Shown: one piece after another, positions 34,395 to 43,864 of the stretch
Position numbering within the stretch: the first letter of the stretch is position 1
How the letters are laid out: every line of letters begins with the position of its first letter
NCBI RefSeq assembly: GCF_002811875.1
Contig: NZ_NPDZ01000002.1
Span: 310,001-374,000 of the forward strand
DNA length: 64,000 nt
Origin: Leptospira perolatii
GTDB taxonomy: Bacteria; Spirochaetota; Leptospiria; Leptospirales; Leptospiraceae
Direction of reading: 5' to 3'
Program-made: the position numbers and the translations under genes
The notes under the pieces: model-generated
Seen by the model: only the letters and a program-made list of their open reading frames with translations
Databases searched by the model: none
Told to the model about the DNA's origin: nothing

Positions 34395-37300
34395 GTGCTA
34401 ACAGGGTTTCATCTTCAAGAAAAACTATTCGAGAACTCTGAAACGTTAGTTTACAGAGCCAAAAGAGGCGACGAAGGCAAGGACAGTATAATCGTAAAGC
34501 TCCTGATCGCCGAATATCCTTCTACAAAAGAACTTTCCCGAATCAAACATGAATACGAAATAACAAAAAGTTTGGATCTTCCCGGAGTAGTCCGGGCTCT
34601 AGACTTGCTTCGGCATAATAACGGATTTGGGCTAATCCTGGAAGACGTTGGGGGTACTTCACTCAACCAGCTACTCAAAAAAGGGAAATTAAACACAGAG
34701 CAATTTTTGGATATCGCGATCTCGATCGCAGAAACCTTAGGAAAGATTCATGAGAAAGGCGTAATACATAAAGATATAAAGCCTTCGAACCTTTTAGTAA
34801 GCAGCGACGGAAATGCTTACATAACTGATTTCGGATTGTCCACAAGATTAAGCCAGGAAAAAGCAAGATACTCTAGCGCTTCCGTCATGGAAGGTACCTT
34901 GGCCTACATTGCTCCGGAGCAGACCGGAAGGATGAATCGATCTATCGATCATAGATCCGACTTATATTCGTTAGGTATTACCTACTATGAAATGTTGATC
35001 GGAAAGGTTCCTTTTTTGAGCACCGATCCAATGGAATTGGTGCATAGTCATATCGCTAAAGTTCCGCTACCTCCACACGAGGTCGATCCTGGAATTCCGA
35101 AAAAGATTTCGGAAATTGTAATGAAGTTACTATCAAAAACTGCTGAGGATCGCTATCAATCTTCCTACGGCCTAGTATCTGACTTAAAAAAGTGCCTGCA
35201 CGATTGGAAGAAAGGACGGACAATTTCTGACTTTCGGTTAGGCGAGGAAGATCTTTCGGGTAGGTTTCAAATTCCTCAGAAATTGTACGGAAGGGAAACG
35301 GAAAGAGCTGCTCTGCTTTCAGCTTTCGATCGAGTGAGTCATGGTGCGACGGAGTTGCTTTTGGTAAGCGGATATTCCGGAGTCGGCAAATCCTCTCTTG
35401 TTCATGAAGTATATAAACCGATCACCGAAAAGAAAGGTCTGTTTATCTCAGGAAAGTTCGATCAGTATCAAAGGGACATACCTTATTATGCGATTCGCCT
35501 AGCCTTACGAGAGTTATGCGAATATCTAGTGACCGAGGAAGAAGAAGCTTTAGGTGACTGGAGAGCAAAAATTTTGAATGCTATGCAGAATGACGGCCAG
35601 GTCGTCATCGATATCGTCCCCGATTTGGAAGTTATTATAGGTAAACAACCTCCAGTTCCTCAGTTGGGCGCGCAAGAAACTCAGAATCGATTGAATAACG
35701 TTTTTCAGAGATTCTTGGGTGCGATATCTCAACCGGAACATCCTTTGGTCCTATTTATTGACGATTTGCAGTGGGCAGACTCAGGTTCATTAAGTTTAAT
35801 TAAACTACTGCTTACCGGAAGAGGGGTCTGGAATTTTCTGCTGATCGGTGCATACAGGGATAACGAAGTAGATTCGCATCATCCTTTGGTCGGCATATTG
35901 GAAGAGACCAAAGTCTCAGGATGTCCTATGCAATCGATCAAATTAGGCACCTTGGCTCCCGAGGATGTCACATTGTTAGTTTCTGAATCGCTAGGTTGTA
36001 GTGTACAGGAGGCAGCGCCTCTTTCTCAGCTGGTTCACACGAAAACTGGCGGAAATGCATTTTTTGTAAACGAGTTCCTGCGAAACTTGTACGACGAAAA
36101 ACTTGTGCAGTTTGATCACTCTGCAAGGAGCTGGTCCTGGAACGTGCAAAGCATCGAGGCGAAGAATGTAACAGGTAACGTCGTTGAACTCATGGCCCAA
36201 AAAATCGGGAGAATGCCCGAAAACACTCAGACAGTTCTGGAGATGGCAAGTTGCGTAGGAGCTCAATTTTCCTTAAAAGTACTTTCGATTATTTTCGAGA
36301 AAAAAGAGCAGGATACTTTGGCAGTCTTATGGAAAGCGATCGAGGAGGGTCTGATCATTCCATTAGATAATCATTATAAAATGTACCAAGTTTCCAGCAG
36401 AGGATTGGAGGAAACTACTGAGGAAGGAGAAATCGTAGAAAGAGCGGATGTTCACTTAGAGCACTTAATTCACGATGCGCATTTCCGGTTTTTGCACGAT
36501 AGGGTTCAGGAAGCTTCCTATGCTCAGATTAAAGAGGATCGGAAAAAAATAGTTCATTTAACGATTGGAAGACTTTTATTGGAAAGAACGGAAGAAGCAG
36601 AACTTCCGGAAATTGTCTTTGCAATCGTGAATCAGTTTAACTTGGGTAGTGATCTGATTACTGAAAAGGAAGAGAGACTAAAAGTTGCCGGATTAAATCT
36701 ATTCGCCGGAAGAAAAGCTAAGTTCTCCATAGCATACAATAGTGCGATTACATTTTTGACTAAAGGAATCGAGTATCTTCCAGAGGGCCATTGGCGGGAA
36801 AATTTTAATCTCTCCTTTGACTTATACTTTGACCGAGCTTTTTGCGAGTACAGCGCCGCGCAATTGGACGAATGTGAACAGGACGTTTTGCTATTACTAA
36901 AAAATACCCCGAGTACGGATGATAAGGTTAAGATTTATCAAATTTATTTAAATGTACTCTATTCTCAAAATAGGCACAGAGACGGGATACAGGCGGGTAG
37001 GGATATCCTTAAACTTTTGGGCGTGCGTATTCCGAAGAATGTGCAAAAGGTGCACATTGCGCTTAGATACATTAAATTCAGAATGATACTGGGATTGAGA
37101 AAAGCGGATGATATATTAGATTTAAAGAAAGTAACGGATAAAAGAGTTTATAATATTTGCTGTATCATATTCGATCTAGTTCCATCTGCTTACCAAACTG
37201 AACCGGACTTGATGGGCTATATAAGCGTAGTAATGGCTACTTATTGCCTTCAGAACGGAAATTCTATTTATGCTCCTTTCGCTTATTCGGTGGTAGGGGT

Positions 37301-40300
37301 AGTAATGGCCGGTGTTACAAAAGAGTTAGAGACGAGCTACGCTTTTTTGCGAATGGCGGAAAAGCTAAACGAAAAGTATTACGATTTAACGGTAAAGGCT
37401 AGGGTCCATTTTATTATGGGGAACTTTTCTTTGCACTGGATTCGTCCAATTGCTGAGTACAGGTCCCAGGTAGAATTGGCACTTCAATGTGCGCTCGAAG
37501 CGGGAACAATCAATTGGGCGGATTATGCTTTAACCTTTTGTCGGGCGCAAAGTATATTTTTTACGGACAATTCCCTCAGTAAAATATTAGAAGAGAACAC
37601 GAAGTATTATCACCTTTTTAGAAAGCATAAGGACAGAGAAGTAATTCTCAATCAATATTCCATTCTAAGATATATCAGTTTTTTAATGGGGAAAGAACTG
37701 GATGTTCCACTGGATTATCCGTTTAGTGAGGAAGGGTATGAAAAAGAAATGCATACCCATGGAAACTACACCATTCGAGGATATTTTTATTTTTTTAGAA
37801 TGGTGAATGATTTCGACCACGAGAGATGGGAACAGGCCCTCGAAAACGGATGGGGTGGATTTAAGATAGTTATAGAAGTTCTCGGAAATATGCTGGATTT
37901 CACATTACGTTATTATTATGTATTGTCCTATCTTTCATACCGCATCGCAAAAGGGAAATATCCTGGACTGAAATACAGAATCGCTTTCAAAATCAATCGG
38001 TTTCTGCTTTCCTACTATAGTAGAAAAAATCCTGCGAATTTTCTCTGTCACAATTTGCTGATCAGTGCGCTCCAAGCTCAGATTGCGAACAACGTAAGCA
38101 AGGCTGTCCAGTGCTTCGAAAAGGCGATTAAAGAGTCTCAAAAAGCCGGATTTCTAGTAAACGAAGCACTCGCCAATGAATTAGCTGCAAAGTTTTATAT
38201 TCTCGGCGGAAGCGCCAAGGCCGCTAGCGGCTACATGACCGAAGCTCATTATTTGTACAGCAACTGGGGAGCTTTCGACAAAATAAGATACATAGAGGAA
38301 AAGTACGGCGCTTACTTAAAAAGGACCGGTCCCTCCGCCCAATCTCCAGTTAGTGCAAAATCGACAGGCGAATCAATTTCCGTGTCATCATATACAACGT
38401 CCAGTGTAAGCGCTTCTTTAGATTTGGGGACTGTTTTGAAAGCTTCGCAGGCGATTTCGAGCGAGATTCGATTGGATAAACTGTTATCGGAACTTCTGCA
38501 GAATCTGATAGAAAATACCGGAGCAGAAAAAGGTCTTTTGATACTGGATAGAAATCATTCCTGGTTGATTGAAGCCGAAGGAGATGCTAAAGGCCAGATG
38601 AGCGTTCTGAATTCAGAACCAGTCAAAGGAAGTGCAAAAGTACCTCATAATATTATAAACTACGTGATACATAGCAGAACTCCTTTGATAGTCAGCAACG
38701 TAGCACAGGAGCTTCAATTTCAAAACGATCCCTATATTAAAAGCGTTCGACCTAGATCGATTATCTGTGCGCCGATTATTCACCAAGGTAAACTGACCGG
38801 ACTGGTTTACCTTGAGAACCGTCTAGTGACCGATGTGTTCACAGCGGAAAGATTGCAGATGGTGAACGTAATCTCTGCCCAGGCGGCAATTTCTCTAGAG
38901 AATTCGACACTTTATGAAAACTTGGAAGGAAAAGTAAAAGAACGCACCGAGGAGCTTTCCGTAGCGTTGGATAAAGTGCACCAGATGAAGCAGCAACAAG
39001 ATGCAGATTATTTTCTAACTTCCTTATTGCTGCATCCTTTAGGTCAGGACAAAACCACGAGCAATACAGTTCATATTAACTTTCTATTGAAACAAAAGAA
39101 GCAATTCACCTTTAAGCAAGAGGAGCATACAATTGGGGGCGATATTTGCAGTGCTAACAATATAGTTCTAAAAGGGCGAAAATATACAGTCTTCATGAAC
39201 GCGGACGCTATGGGAAAATCGATCCAAGGTGCCGCCGGCGCATTGATTACGGGGTCAGTATTCGAATCTATCGTCCAGAGGACTAAATTATCCGACTATT
39301 GGCAAAAGTTTCAGCCTGAACTATGGGTGAGAAACTGCTTTATAGAGCTGCAAAAAGTATTCGAAAATCTTGATGGAGCTATGCTGATCTCCATTCTGAT
39401 CGGAATCGTAGATGACGAAACCGGAGCAATGTATTCGATAAATTCAGATTATCCTTCTCCAATCCTATTGAGAGATGGAAAAGCTCAGTATTTGTATCCC
39501 TCTCACACTTTCTTAAAATTGGGAGTAGATCCTGGTCTCTATTCTCACACAAATGGAGGAGGTTCTGCGAGTTATCATTATCTTTCCGTTGATGTTTTCC
39601 AATTGGAGAACGGAGATGTTTTAGTAACTGGGTCAGACGGAAAGGATGACTTGTATTATGGATTGGACGAACAGGGTGCTCCAATCAAAAAACAAAACGA
39701 AACTATGATCTTGTCTTTGGTAGAAGAAACGGAAGGCGATCTTGATAAAATGTATGAACGAATTCGGAAGGAAGCGGATTTAATCGATGACCTTTCCATG
39801 ATGAGACTATCTTTTGATAAACGGATAGGTAAAAAGAAAGTGCTTTCGGAAGATATTCGAAAACATTTGCAGGAGTATAAGAAGAACATAATTGCATTGA
39901 ATTATGTGGAATCTGCAAATAGTTTAAAGAAAGCTTATAAACTAGGATATAAAGATCCGATCGTGCTGAAGTCTCTGGCAAAACTGAACTACTTGCAGAA
40001 AAAGTATCGAATCGCTTCGGTCTATGCAGAAAGATACTACAGGCATAAGCCGATCGATAATCATAACCTTTACCTTCTTTCTTTAGCGTACCAGCGATTG
40101 GGAAAAATCAAGGAATCTAGACAAATCGCAGAGTGCCTCGTTTTGAGAAAAGCATCCAATGCCACATATCTCTCGCACTACGCAGATGTATTGCTGACTT
40201 CAGGAAATTCACAATTCAAGCACTTCATTTCAAGAGCAAATGAGGTGAACCCGAATTCTCGGAATGTTCAAAGAGTTTTGAAGCGGATCAGCCAATCCGT

Positions 40301-40313
40301 ATCTAATAATTGA
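34395..40313 (+). CDS. Giant Ser/Thr kinase-AAA ATPase-GAF-SpoIIE phosphatase protein (copy 2)
   Basis: This 1972-residue paralogue has the same domain order as the gene before it. It has kinase (GVIHKDIKPSNLL, ITDFGLSTR), AAA ATPase (GYSGVGKSSLVHE, LFIDDLQWADSG), helical repeats, GAF (TVLKASQAISSEIRLDKLL), coiled coil, SpoIIE phosphatase (GGDICSANN, NADAMGKSIQGAAGAL, GSDGKDDL, IDDLSMMRL) and a TPR tail. Kinase, ATPase, GAF and phosphatase are very similar between copies. The helical middle (about residues 700-1330) and the TPR tail differ more, so partner specificity may have split after duplication. The start is GTG at 34395 with AAGGA upstream, 20 bases after the first gene, so both are probably on one mRNA. 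All catalytic residues I looked for are kept in both copies. Confidence 0.92.
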   Translation: MLTGFHLQEKLFENSETLVYRAKRGDEGKDSIIVKLLIAEYPSTKELSRIKHEYEITKSLDLPGVVRALDLLRHNNGFGLILEDVGGTSLNQLLKKGKLNTEQFLDIAISIAETLGKIHEKGVIHKDIKPSNLLVSSDGNAYITDFGLSTRLSQEKARYSSASVMEGTLAYIAPEQTGRMNRSIDHRSDLYSLGITYYEMLIGKVPFLSTDPMELVHSHIAKVPLPPHEVDPGIPKKISEIVMKLLSKTAEDRYQSSYGLVSDLKKCLHDWKKGRTISDFRLGEEDLSGRFQIPQKLYGRETERAALLSAFDRVSHGATELLLVSGYSGVGKSSLVHEVYKPITEKKGLFISGKFDQYQRDIPYYAIRLALRELCEYLVTEEEEALGDWRAKILNAMQNDGQVVIDIVPDLEVIIGKQPPVPQLGAQETQNRLNNVFQRFLGAISQPEHPLVLFIDDLQWADSGSLSLIKLLLTGRGVWNFLLIGAYRDNEVDSHHPLVGILEETKVSGCPMQSIKLGTLAPEDVTLLVSESLGCSVQEAAPLSQLVHTKTGGNAFFVNEFLRNLYDEKLVQFDHSARSWSWNVQSIEAKNVTGNVVELMAQKIGRMPENTQTVLEMASCVGAQFSLKVLSIIFEKKEQDTLAVLWKAIEEGLIIPLDNHYKMYQVSSRGLEETTEEGEIVERADVHLEHLIHDAHFRFLHDRVQEASYAQIKEDRKKIVHLTIGRLLLERTEEAELPEIVFAIVNQFNLGSDLITEKEERLKVAGLNLFAGRKAKFSIAYNSAITFLTKGIEYLPEGHWRENFNLSFDLYFDRAFCEYSAAQLDECEQDVLLLLKNTPSTDDKVKIYQIYLNVLYSQNRHRDGIQAGRDILKLLGVRIPKNVQKVHIALRYIKFRMILGLRKADDILDLKKVTDKRVYNICCIIFDLVPSAYQTEPDLMGYISVVMATYCLQNGNSIYAPFAYSVVGVVMAGVTKELETSYAFLRMAEKLNEKYYDLTVKARVHFIMGNFSLHWIRPIAEYRSQVELALQCALEAGTINWADYALTFCRAQSIFFTDNSLSKILEENTKYYHLFRKHKDREVILNQYSILRYISFLMGKELDVPLDYPFSEEGYEKEMHTHGNYTIRGYFYFFRMVNDFDHERWEQALENGWGGFKIVIEVLGNMLDFTLRYYYVLSYLSYRIAKGKYPGLKYRIAFKINRFLLSYYSRKNPANFLCHNLLISALQAQIANNVSKAVQCFEKAIKESQKAGFLVNEALANELAAKFYILGGSAKAASGYMTEAHYLYSNWGAFDKIRYIEEKYGAYLKRTGPSAQSPVSAKSTGESISVSSYTTSSVSASLDLGTVLKASQAISSEIRLDKLLSELLQNLIENTGAEKGLLILDRNHSWLIEAEGDAKGQMSVLNSEPVKGSAKVPHNIINYVIHSRTPLIVSNVAQELQFQNDPYIKSVRPRSIICAPIIHQGKLTGLVYLENRLVTDVFTAERLQMVNVISAQAAISLENSTLYENLEGKVKERTEELSVALDKVHQMKQQQDADYFLTSLLLHPLGQDKTTSNTVHINFLLKQKKQFTFKQEEHTIGGDICSANNIVLKGRKYTVFMNADAMGKSIQGAAGALITGSVFESIVQRTKLSDYWQKFQPELWVRNCFIELQKVFENLDGAMLISILIGIVDDETGAMYSINSDYPSPILLRDGKAQYLYPSHTFLKLGVDPGLYSHTNGGGSASYHYLSVDVFQLENGDVLVTGSDGKDDLYYGLDEQGAPIKKQNETMILSLVEETEGDLDKMYERIRKEADLIDDLSMMRLSFDKRIGKKKVLSEDIRKHLQEYKKNIIALNYVESANSLKKAYKLGYKDPIVLKSLAKLNYLQKKYRIASVYAERYYRHKPIDNHNLYLLSLAYQRLGKIKESRQIAECLVLRKASNATYLSHYADVLLTSGNSQFKHFISRANEVNPNSRNVQRVLKRISQSVSNN

Positions 40314-40328
40314 TTTCCTTTTGCGGAA

Positions 40329-41450
40329 TTACTTCTTAAGGTGTTTCGCCTGGAATTCGACCGGTGACATTCTTGTACTAGACTTGAAAACAGAATTGAA
40401 TGTGCTCTTTGAGTTGAAACCAACGGAAAGAGCGATAGAAAGAATCGGTCGATCTTTTTCTCTCAACAGTAATTCACAGGCTTCTTGCACACGGTAGTAA
40501 TTTACGAACTGATTGAAATTTTTCTTAAATTCCGAATTGATATATTCAGAAAGTTGCTCGGGAGAAATTTTGAATCCTTTTTGTGTGATCTCGTTAGCCA
40601 ACATAGAAAGTGTCAAATCTTCTACCCTATAACTCCGATCCGCTTCCATGCATTGGTTGAGTTTAAGAATTAGAATTTCCTTATTTACTCCCTTCAGCCT
40701 CGTATTCGATAGCTTTTCTCCTCTTTCGTTCAAATCGAAAAAAGGAGGTAACCACTGAGAAGCAAAATATAATCCGCAAACCGCCAAAGTTACGAATAAT
40801 GCACCGATTGCATGAGTTGTACTTTTTAAATTTCCTTCCCATTGAGCCCAGGCGCTTATGAAAGCAGCAAGTGCTCCTAAAATGCTGAGCGAACGAATTC
40901 CAAAAAGTTTTTTGGAAGAAATCAAATTTGGTTCTTTGAGCTGAAAGGATTTCCAGAAAATCAGAAGTGCCGCGATTACCGAAAAAATTCTAGGTCCATA
41001 AGAGATGAATGCCAGGAACCGATTCGATTCTTTGAATTTTCGAGCGTCGGACCAAGTTCCCAGTGCAACGGACTGCCAATCATCTGAATTTCCAAAAAGA
41101 AACAAGGCGCCAAATTCCAAAATTGCGACCAGGCAAAAGCACCAAATAGATCCTTTTAGAAAAAAACTTCCTTCAAAATCCTTATCGATCAGTCGGAGGC
41201 CGTACGCGTAAAAAAGAAAAACGAAGGAATAGGAAGCAGGCAAATGCAAAATAGATACGATGGAAAGTACCAGCGGAGGTGAGTCTAGCAAGCTAAGTGC
41301 AGTTTGTCCTTGCCAAATGCCTAGAGTGAAAAGCATTCCGATCAATACCCATTGGGAATTCGTTTTGTTTGATTTGAATAGTTGCCCGGTTCCAAGCAAG
41401 ATCGCTAACAAAGAACCAAATAAAACTGCAAAACCCAAACCGTGGTCCAT
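40329..41450 (-). CDS. Membrane-anchored AraC-family regulator
   Basis: About seven hydrophobic segments fill residues 1-220. The C-terminal 100 residues form an AraC DNA-binding domain (YRVQEACELLLRE, ILSIALSVGFNSKSTFNSVFKSS, SPVEF), with the second helix-turn-helix best conserved. I place the start at ATG 41450, where AAGGA lies 5 bases upstream; ATG 41477 has no ribosome site. Such 7TM-AraC proteins are common in Leptospira and probably respond to membrane signals. It is divergent from an epimerase/dehydrogenase gene, a likely target. The end of a similar regulator lies at 63696. Confidence 0.88.
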   Translation of the reverse strand: MDHGLGFAVLFGSLLAILLGTGQLFKSNKTNSQWVLIGMLFTLGIWQGQTALSLLDSPPLVLSIVSILHLPASYSFVFLFYAYGLRLIDKDFEGSFFLKGSIWCFCLVAILEFGALFLFGNSDDWQSVALGTWSDARKFKESNRFLAFISYGPRIFSVIAALLIFWKSFQLKEPNLISSKKLFGIRSLSILGALAAFISAWAQWEGNLKSTTHAIGALFVTLAVCGLYFASQWLPPFFDLNERGEKLSNTRLKGVNKEILILKLNQCMEADRSYRVEDLTLSMLANEITQKGFKISPEQLSEYINSEFKKNFNQFVNYYRVQEACELLLREKDRPILSIALSVGFNSKSTFNSVFKSSTRMSPVEFQAKHLKK

Positions 41451-41602
41451 GTTTTCCTTTTTCGGATCGTAAATCATTGGATCAACGAAAATTCGTTTCT
41501 AAAATCTGTCGGCGCGAGGTCCGAAATCCTGATTTTGGACGACGCGGAGAATAGTTCCTCGTATAATTCGGTTTGCAATCTGCTCAATCAAAGAGAGGAA
41601 AA

Positions 41603-42559
41603 ATGAATCTATTTATCACAGGAGCTTCCGGATTTGTTGGAGGCGACATCGCAAGAGAGTTAAAGAAAAAACACAAGGTGCGCGCGATGTCAAGGTCGGA
41701 AAAGAGCGACCAATTATTAAGAGAAATGGGCGTGGAACCGATTCGGTCGCAGTTAGGTTCCGTAAAGAAATCCGATTTAGTAGGGATCGATGCGATCATT
41801 CATTGTGCTGCATTTGTAGGACCCTGGGGAACTAAAAAAGAGTTCTGGGAGGGGAATGTAGACGGTACCGACCAGATTCTGAAAGTCGCAAAAGAGGCAG
41901 GAGTGAAAAGATTCATACACATGAGCACAGAAGCTTGCATCTTTTCGGGACAAGAATTAAAGAATGTTGATGAAGGATATCCTTATCCAAAATCTTCTCC
42001 GTTTTTGTACAGCCAAACGAAGGCAGAAGCGGAAAAGAAAGTGATCGCTGCAAATTCTCCTGGATTTGAAACAATCGTTCTTAGGCCGAGGTTGGTTTGG
42101 GGAAAGGGAGATACTTCCGTTCTGCCGGTTCTAAAAAGCATGGTCCAAGAAGGAAGATTTATGTGGATCAATGGCGGACGACCAAAGACTTCCACGACGA
42201 ATATAGCGAATCTTACTCACGCCACCGAGCTTGCATTAACAAAAGGAACTCCGGGACAAGTCTACTTTGTTACCGATGACCAAACTAGCACATTCAAAGA
42301 ATTCATCACAGCGATGTTAGAAACCCAAAAAATGAACGCAGGAGAAAAATCAATCCCTGGCTTTATCGCTAGAGCTTCGGCTTGGCTGATCGAAGGAATC
42401 TGGAGATTATTCGGAATTCGCAAAGAGCCCCCTGTACTGAGGTTTGCCGCCTCTATCATGTCACGCGAATGTACGATCAATATAGAGAAGGCCAAACGTG
42501 AGTTAGGTTATTCTCCAGTGATCAGTGTGCAGGACGGCTTATCTGCTATGAGGATCTAA
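41603..42559 (+). CDS. NAD(P)-dependent epimerase/dehydratase or 3-beta-HSD-like dehydrogenase
   Basis: This extended short-chain dehydrogenase of about 318 residues has the nucleotide-binding motif TGASGFVGG (residues 6-14), a Tyr136-x3-Lys140 catalytic pair (YSQTKAE) and a preceding Ser in MSTEACIF. The IHCAAFVGPWG strand and VLRPRLVWGKGDTSVLP also fit. The resemblance is to 3-beta-hydroxysteroid dehydrogenase/sugar epimerase-like proteins. The substrate is unknown. The start is set at ATG 41603 with a strong GAGAGG; a TTG at 41573 would add ten residues. It is controlled possibly by the divergent AraC gene. Confidence 0.88.
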   Translation: MNLFITGASGFVGGDIARELKKKHKVRAMSRSEKSDQLLREMGVEPIRSQLGSVKKSDLVGIDAIIHCAAFVGPWGTKKEFWEGNVDGTDQILKVAKEAGVKRFIHMSTEACIFSGQELKNVDEGYPYPKSSPFLYSQTKAEAEKKVIAANSPGFETIVLRPRLVWGKGDTSVLPVLKSMVQEGRFMWINGGRPKTSTTNIANLTHATELALTKGTPGQVYFVTDDQTSTFKEFITAMLETQKMNAGEKSIPGFIARASAWLIEGIWRLFGIRKEPPVLRFAASIMSRECTINIEKAKRELGYSPVISVQDGLSAMRI

Positions 42560-42591
42560 TCTTTCGATTCTCTGAAAGTGTCTAAAGATTA
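42557..42591. terminator. Possible two-way terminator between convergent genes
   Basis: TAATCTTT (42557-42564) and AAAGATTA (42584-42591) are perfect inverted repeats, and each arm contains one gene's stop codon. An inner CTTTC/GAAAG pair can also form. The stem is AT-rich, so it may be weak. Confidence 0.35.
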
Positions 42592-43458
42592 CTTACTTCT
42601 TAACTTATCCAAAAGTATCTGGATATGCTGAGGATCCTTGATCTTAAAGATGGAATCAATATAGCGATTGGCTGCTTCGTTGGTTAGCTTCTGCGTGGTC
42701 ACTAATTTGAGCATGGCAGCGCTCGCTGCCTTTGACTTTCGAAGCTCGAAAGCGTAAGTTAACGTATAGTCCAAATCTCTGTTGCGGTTTAAATAGGAAA
42801 TTAAAAAGTCCTCATTCTTTTGGAACCGCTGCTCTGAGTTGGAAAGAAGCTGAAATGAAGCCTGACGAAGTCTATAGTCCTCTATAAATAGATCAAAAAT
42901 TTTCCGTACAGTTTCGTTGTCCTGGTCGCTCGCTTTGTACTGCAGCCAGCGATGGATTTCGTTGGCGTTTTTCTGAGAGATGACTAATTCTATATCGATA
43001 TTGTCTGGAATTACAGGGATCTCTTTTGAAACGCTGCGACTTTGATCCGGATTTCCGTTTACATCGAACATGCTTCTGAACAACCAATCTCCCGTAAAAA
43101 AGAAAGGAGTTAGAATAATCGTAAAGGGCATGAATGCCATTCTGGTAACATAACCGGTTTCTGGACTCGGTGTCCAAAGAGCATCCACCGTATCTCTTGC
43201 TGCGTTTGGAATTCGTATCGCCGGATGTATGATAATCATATCAATCAAACCTGCCAAAATTCCTACGGTGATATAAAAAGGAGAAGCTGCAATTTTTGAA
43301 AGAGTCTCTTCCGGAATCAGATTCTCTTCTACCTTCACTAAAAGAGGTGTATTGTTGCGATTGAAGACAGCGCAATTTGAAACTAGTAAGAGGACCAAAC
43401 AGAAAAGTAAGCTCTTACGAACAAACAGTCTGTGAGTAGCGCAAAAATAAGGGCGCAT
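42589..43458 (-). CDS. Hypothetical lipoprotein, paralogue of the next gene
   Basis: This roughly 289-residue protein begins with a signal sequence ending LLLVSNC (lipobox), then two hydrophobic stretches (ITVGILAGLIDMIIIHPAI and MAFMPFTIILTPFFFTG), and a C-terminal helical region of about 130 residues. I do not recognise a family. The start at ATG 43458 has AGGCAAAAG before it; the frame is open to a TTG at 43488. The first 120 residues are clearly related to the adjacent upstream lipoprotein at 43478. The pattern recalls YceK/DUF-like Leptospira lipoproteins, but I cannot name it. Confidence 0.75.
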   Translation of the reverse strand: MRPYFCATHRLFVRKSLLFCLVLLLVSNCAVFNRNNTPLLVKVEENLIPEETLSKIAASPFYITVGILAGLIDMIIIHPAIRIPNAARDTVDALWTPSPETGYVTRMAFMPFTIILTPFFFTGDWLFRSMFDVNGNPDQSRSVSKEIPVIPDNIDIELVISQKNANEIHRWLQYKASDQDNETVRKIFDLFIEDYRLRQASFQLLSNSEQRFQKNEDFLISYLNRNRDLDYTLTYAFELRKSKAASAAMLKLVTTQKLTNEAANRYIDSIFKIKDPQHIQILLDKLRSK

Positions 43459-43477
43459 CTTTTGCCTGTATTTTTTG

Positions 43478-43849
43478 TCAAAAATCAAAGCCGCTCCGAC
43501 CTAACCAGTCCACGAGAAAAAAAATCGGAGTCGCTACCAGTTTCGGAATCAGTAAGAAAGCCTGTTGAACAATTCCTCCACTGGGATCTTTCCAGAGGAT
43601 CACGTAGGTATCGTCCGCAGCCTCCGGTAATTCTGAAATCGGGTGAAGGATAAAAACATCCAGAAGAATGGATACCAAACCAATCGGAATGACGATAGGA
43701 GCTAACGCGATCTTTGCCCCAGTGCTTTCTGGTTGGATCTTCGTATCTAGGTACGTCGTTAAAATACGGTTTCTTTTCTCGAAAACGGCGCACTGCATAC
43801 TTGCCAATGAGATTAGAATTAGAACAAGAAGCATCCCCGAGGTCTTCAT
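43478..43849 (-). CDS. Small hypothetical lipoprotein
   Basis: The protein is about 123 residues from the ATG at 43849 (an in-frame TTG at 43864 is also possible). The signal sequence ends LASMQC (lipobox). The body has APIVIPIGLVSILLDVFILHP and LLIPKLVATPIFFLVDW, matching segments of the downstream 289-residue lipoprotein. The shared pattern I-x-x-G-x-x-x-x-x-(L/I)-D-x-x-I-x-H-P-I/A suggests a common fold. The two genes are next to each other on the same strand and probably arose by duplication, with this one lacking the C-terminal helical part. Confidence 0.7.
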   Translation of the reverse strand: MKTSGMLLVLILISLASMQCAVFEKRNRILTTYLDTKIQPESTGAKIALAPIVIPIGLVSILLDVFILHPISELPEAADDTYVILWKDPSGGIVQQAFLLIPKLVATPIFFLVDWLGRSGFDF

Positions 43850-43864
43850 TTTGGATGGGGGCAA

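Larger units (their letters stand above)
28468..40313 (+). repeat. Tandem gene duplication of the giant kinase
   Basis: Two adjacent genes of 5.9 kb encode proteins alike from end to end. The similarity begins at the GTG start of both and continues through the TPR tails. The DNA has diverged enough that this is an old duplication, not a recent copy or an assembly artefact. Confidence 0.9.
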
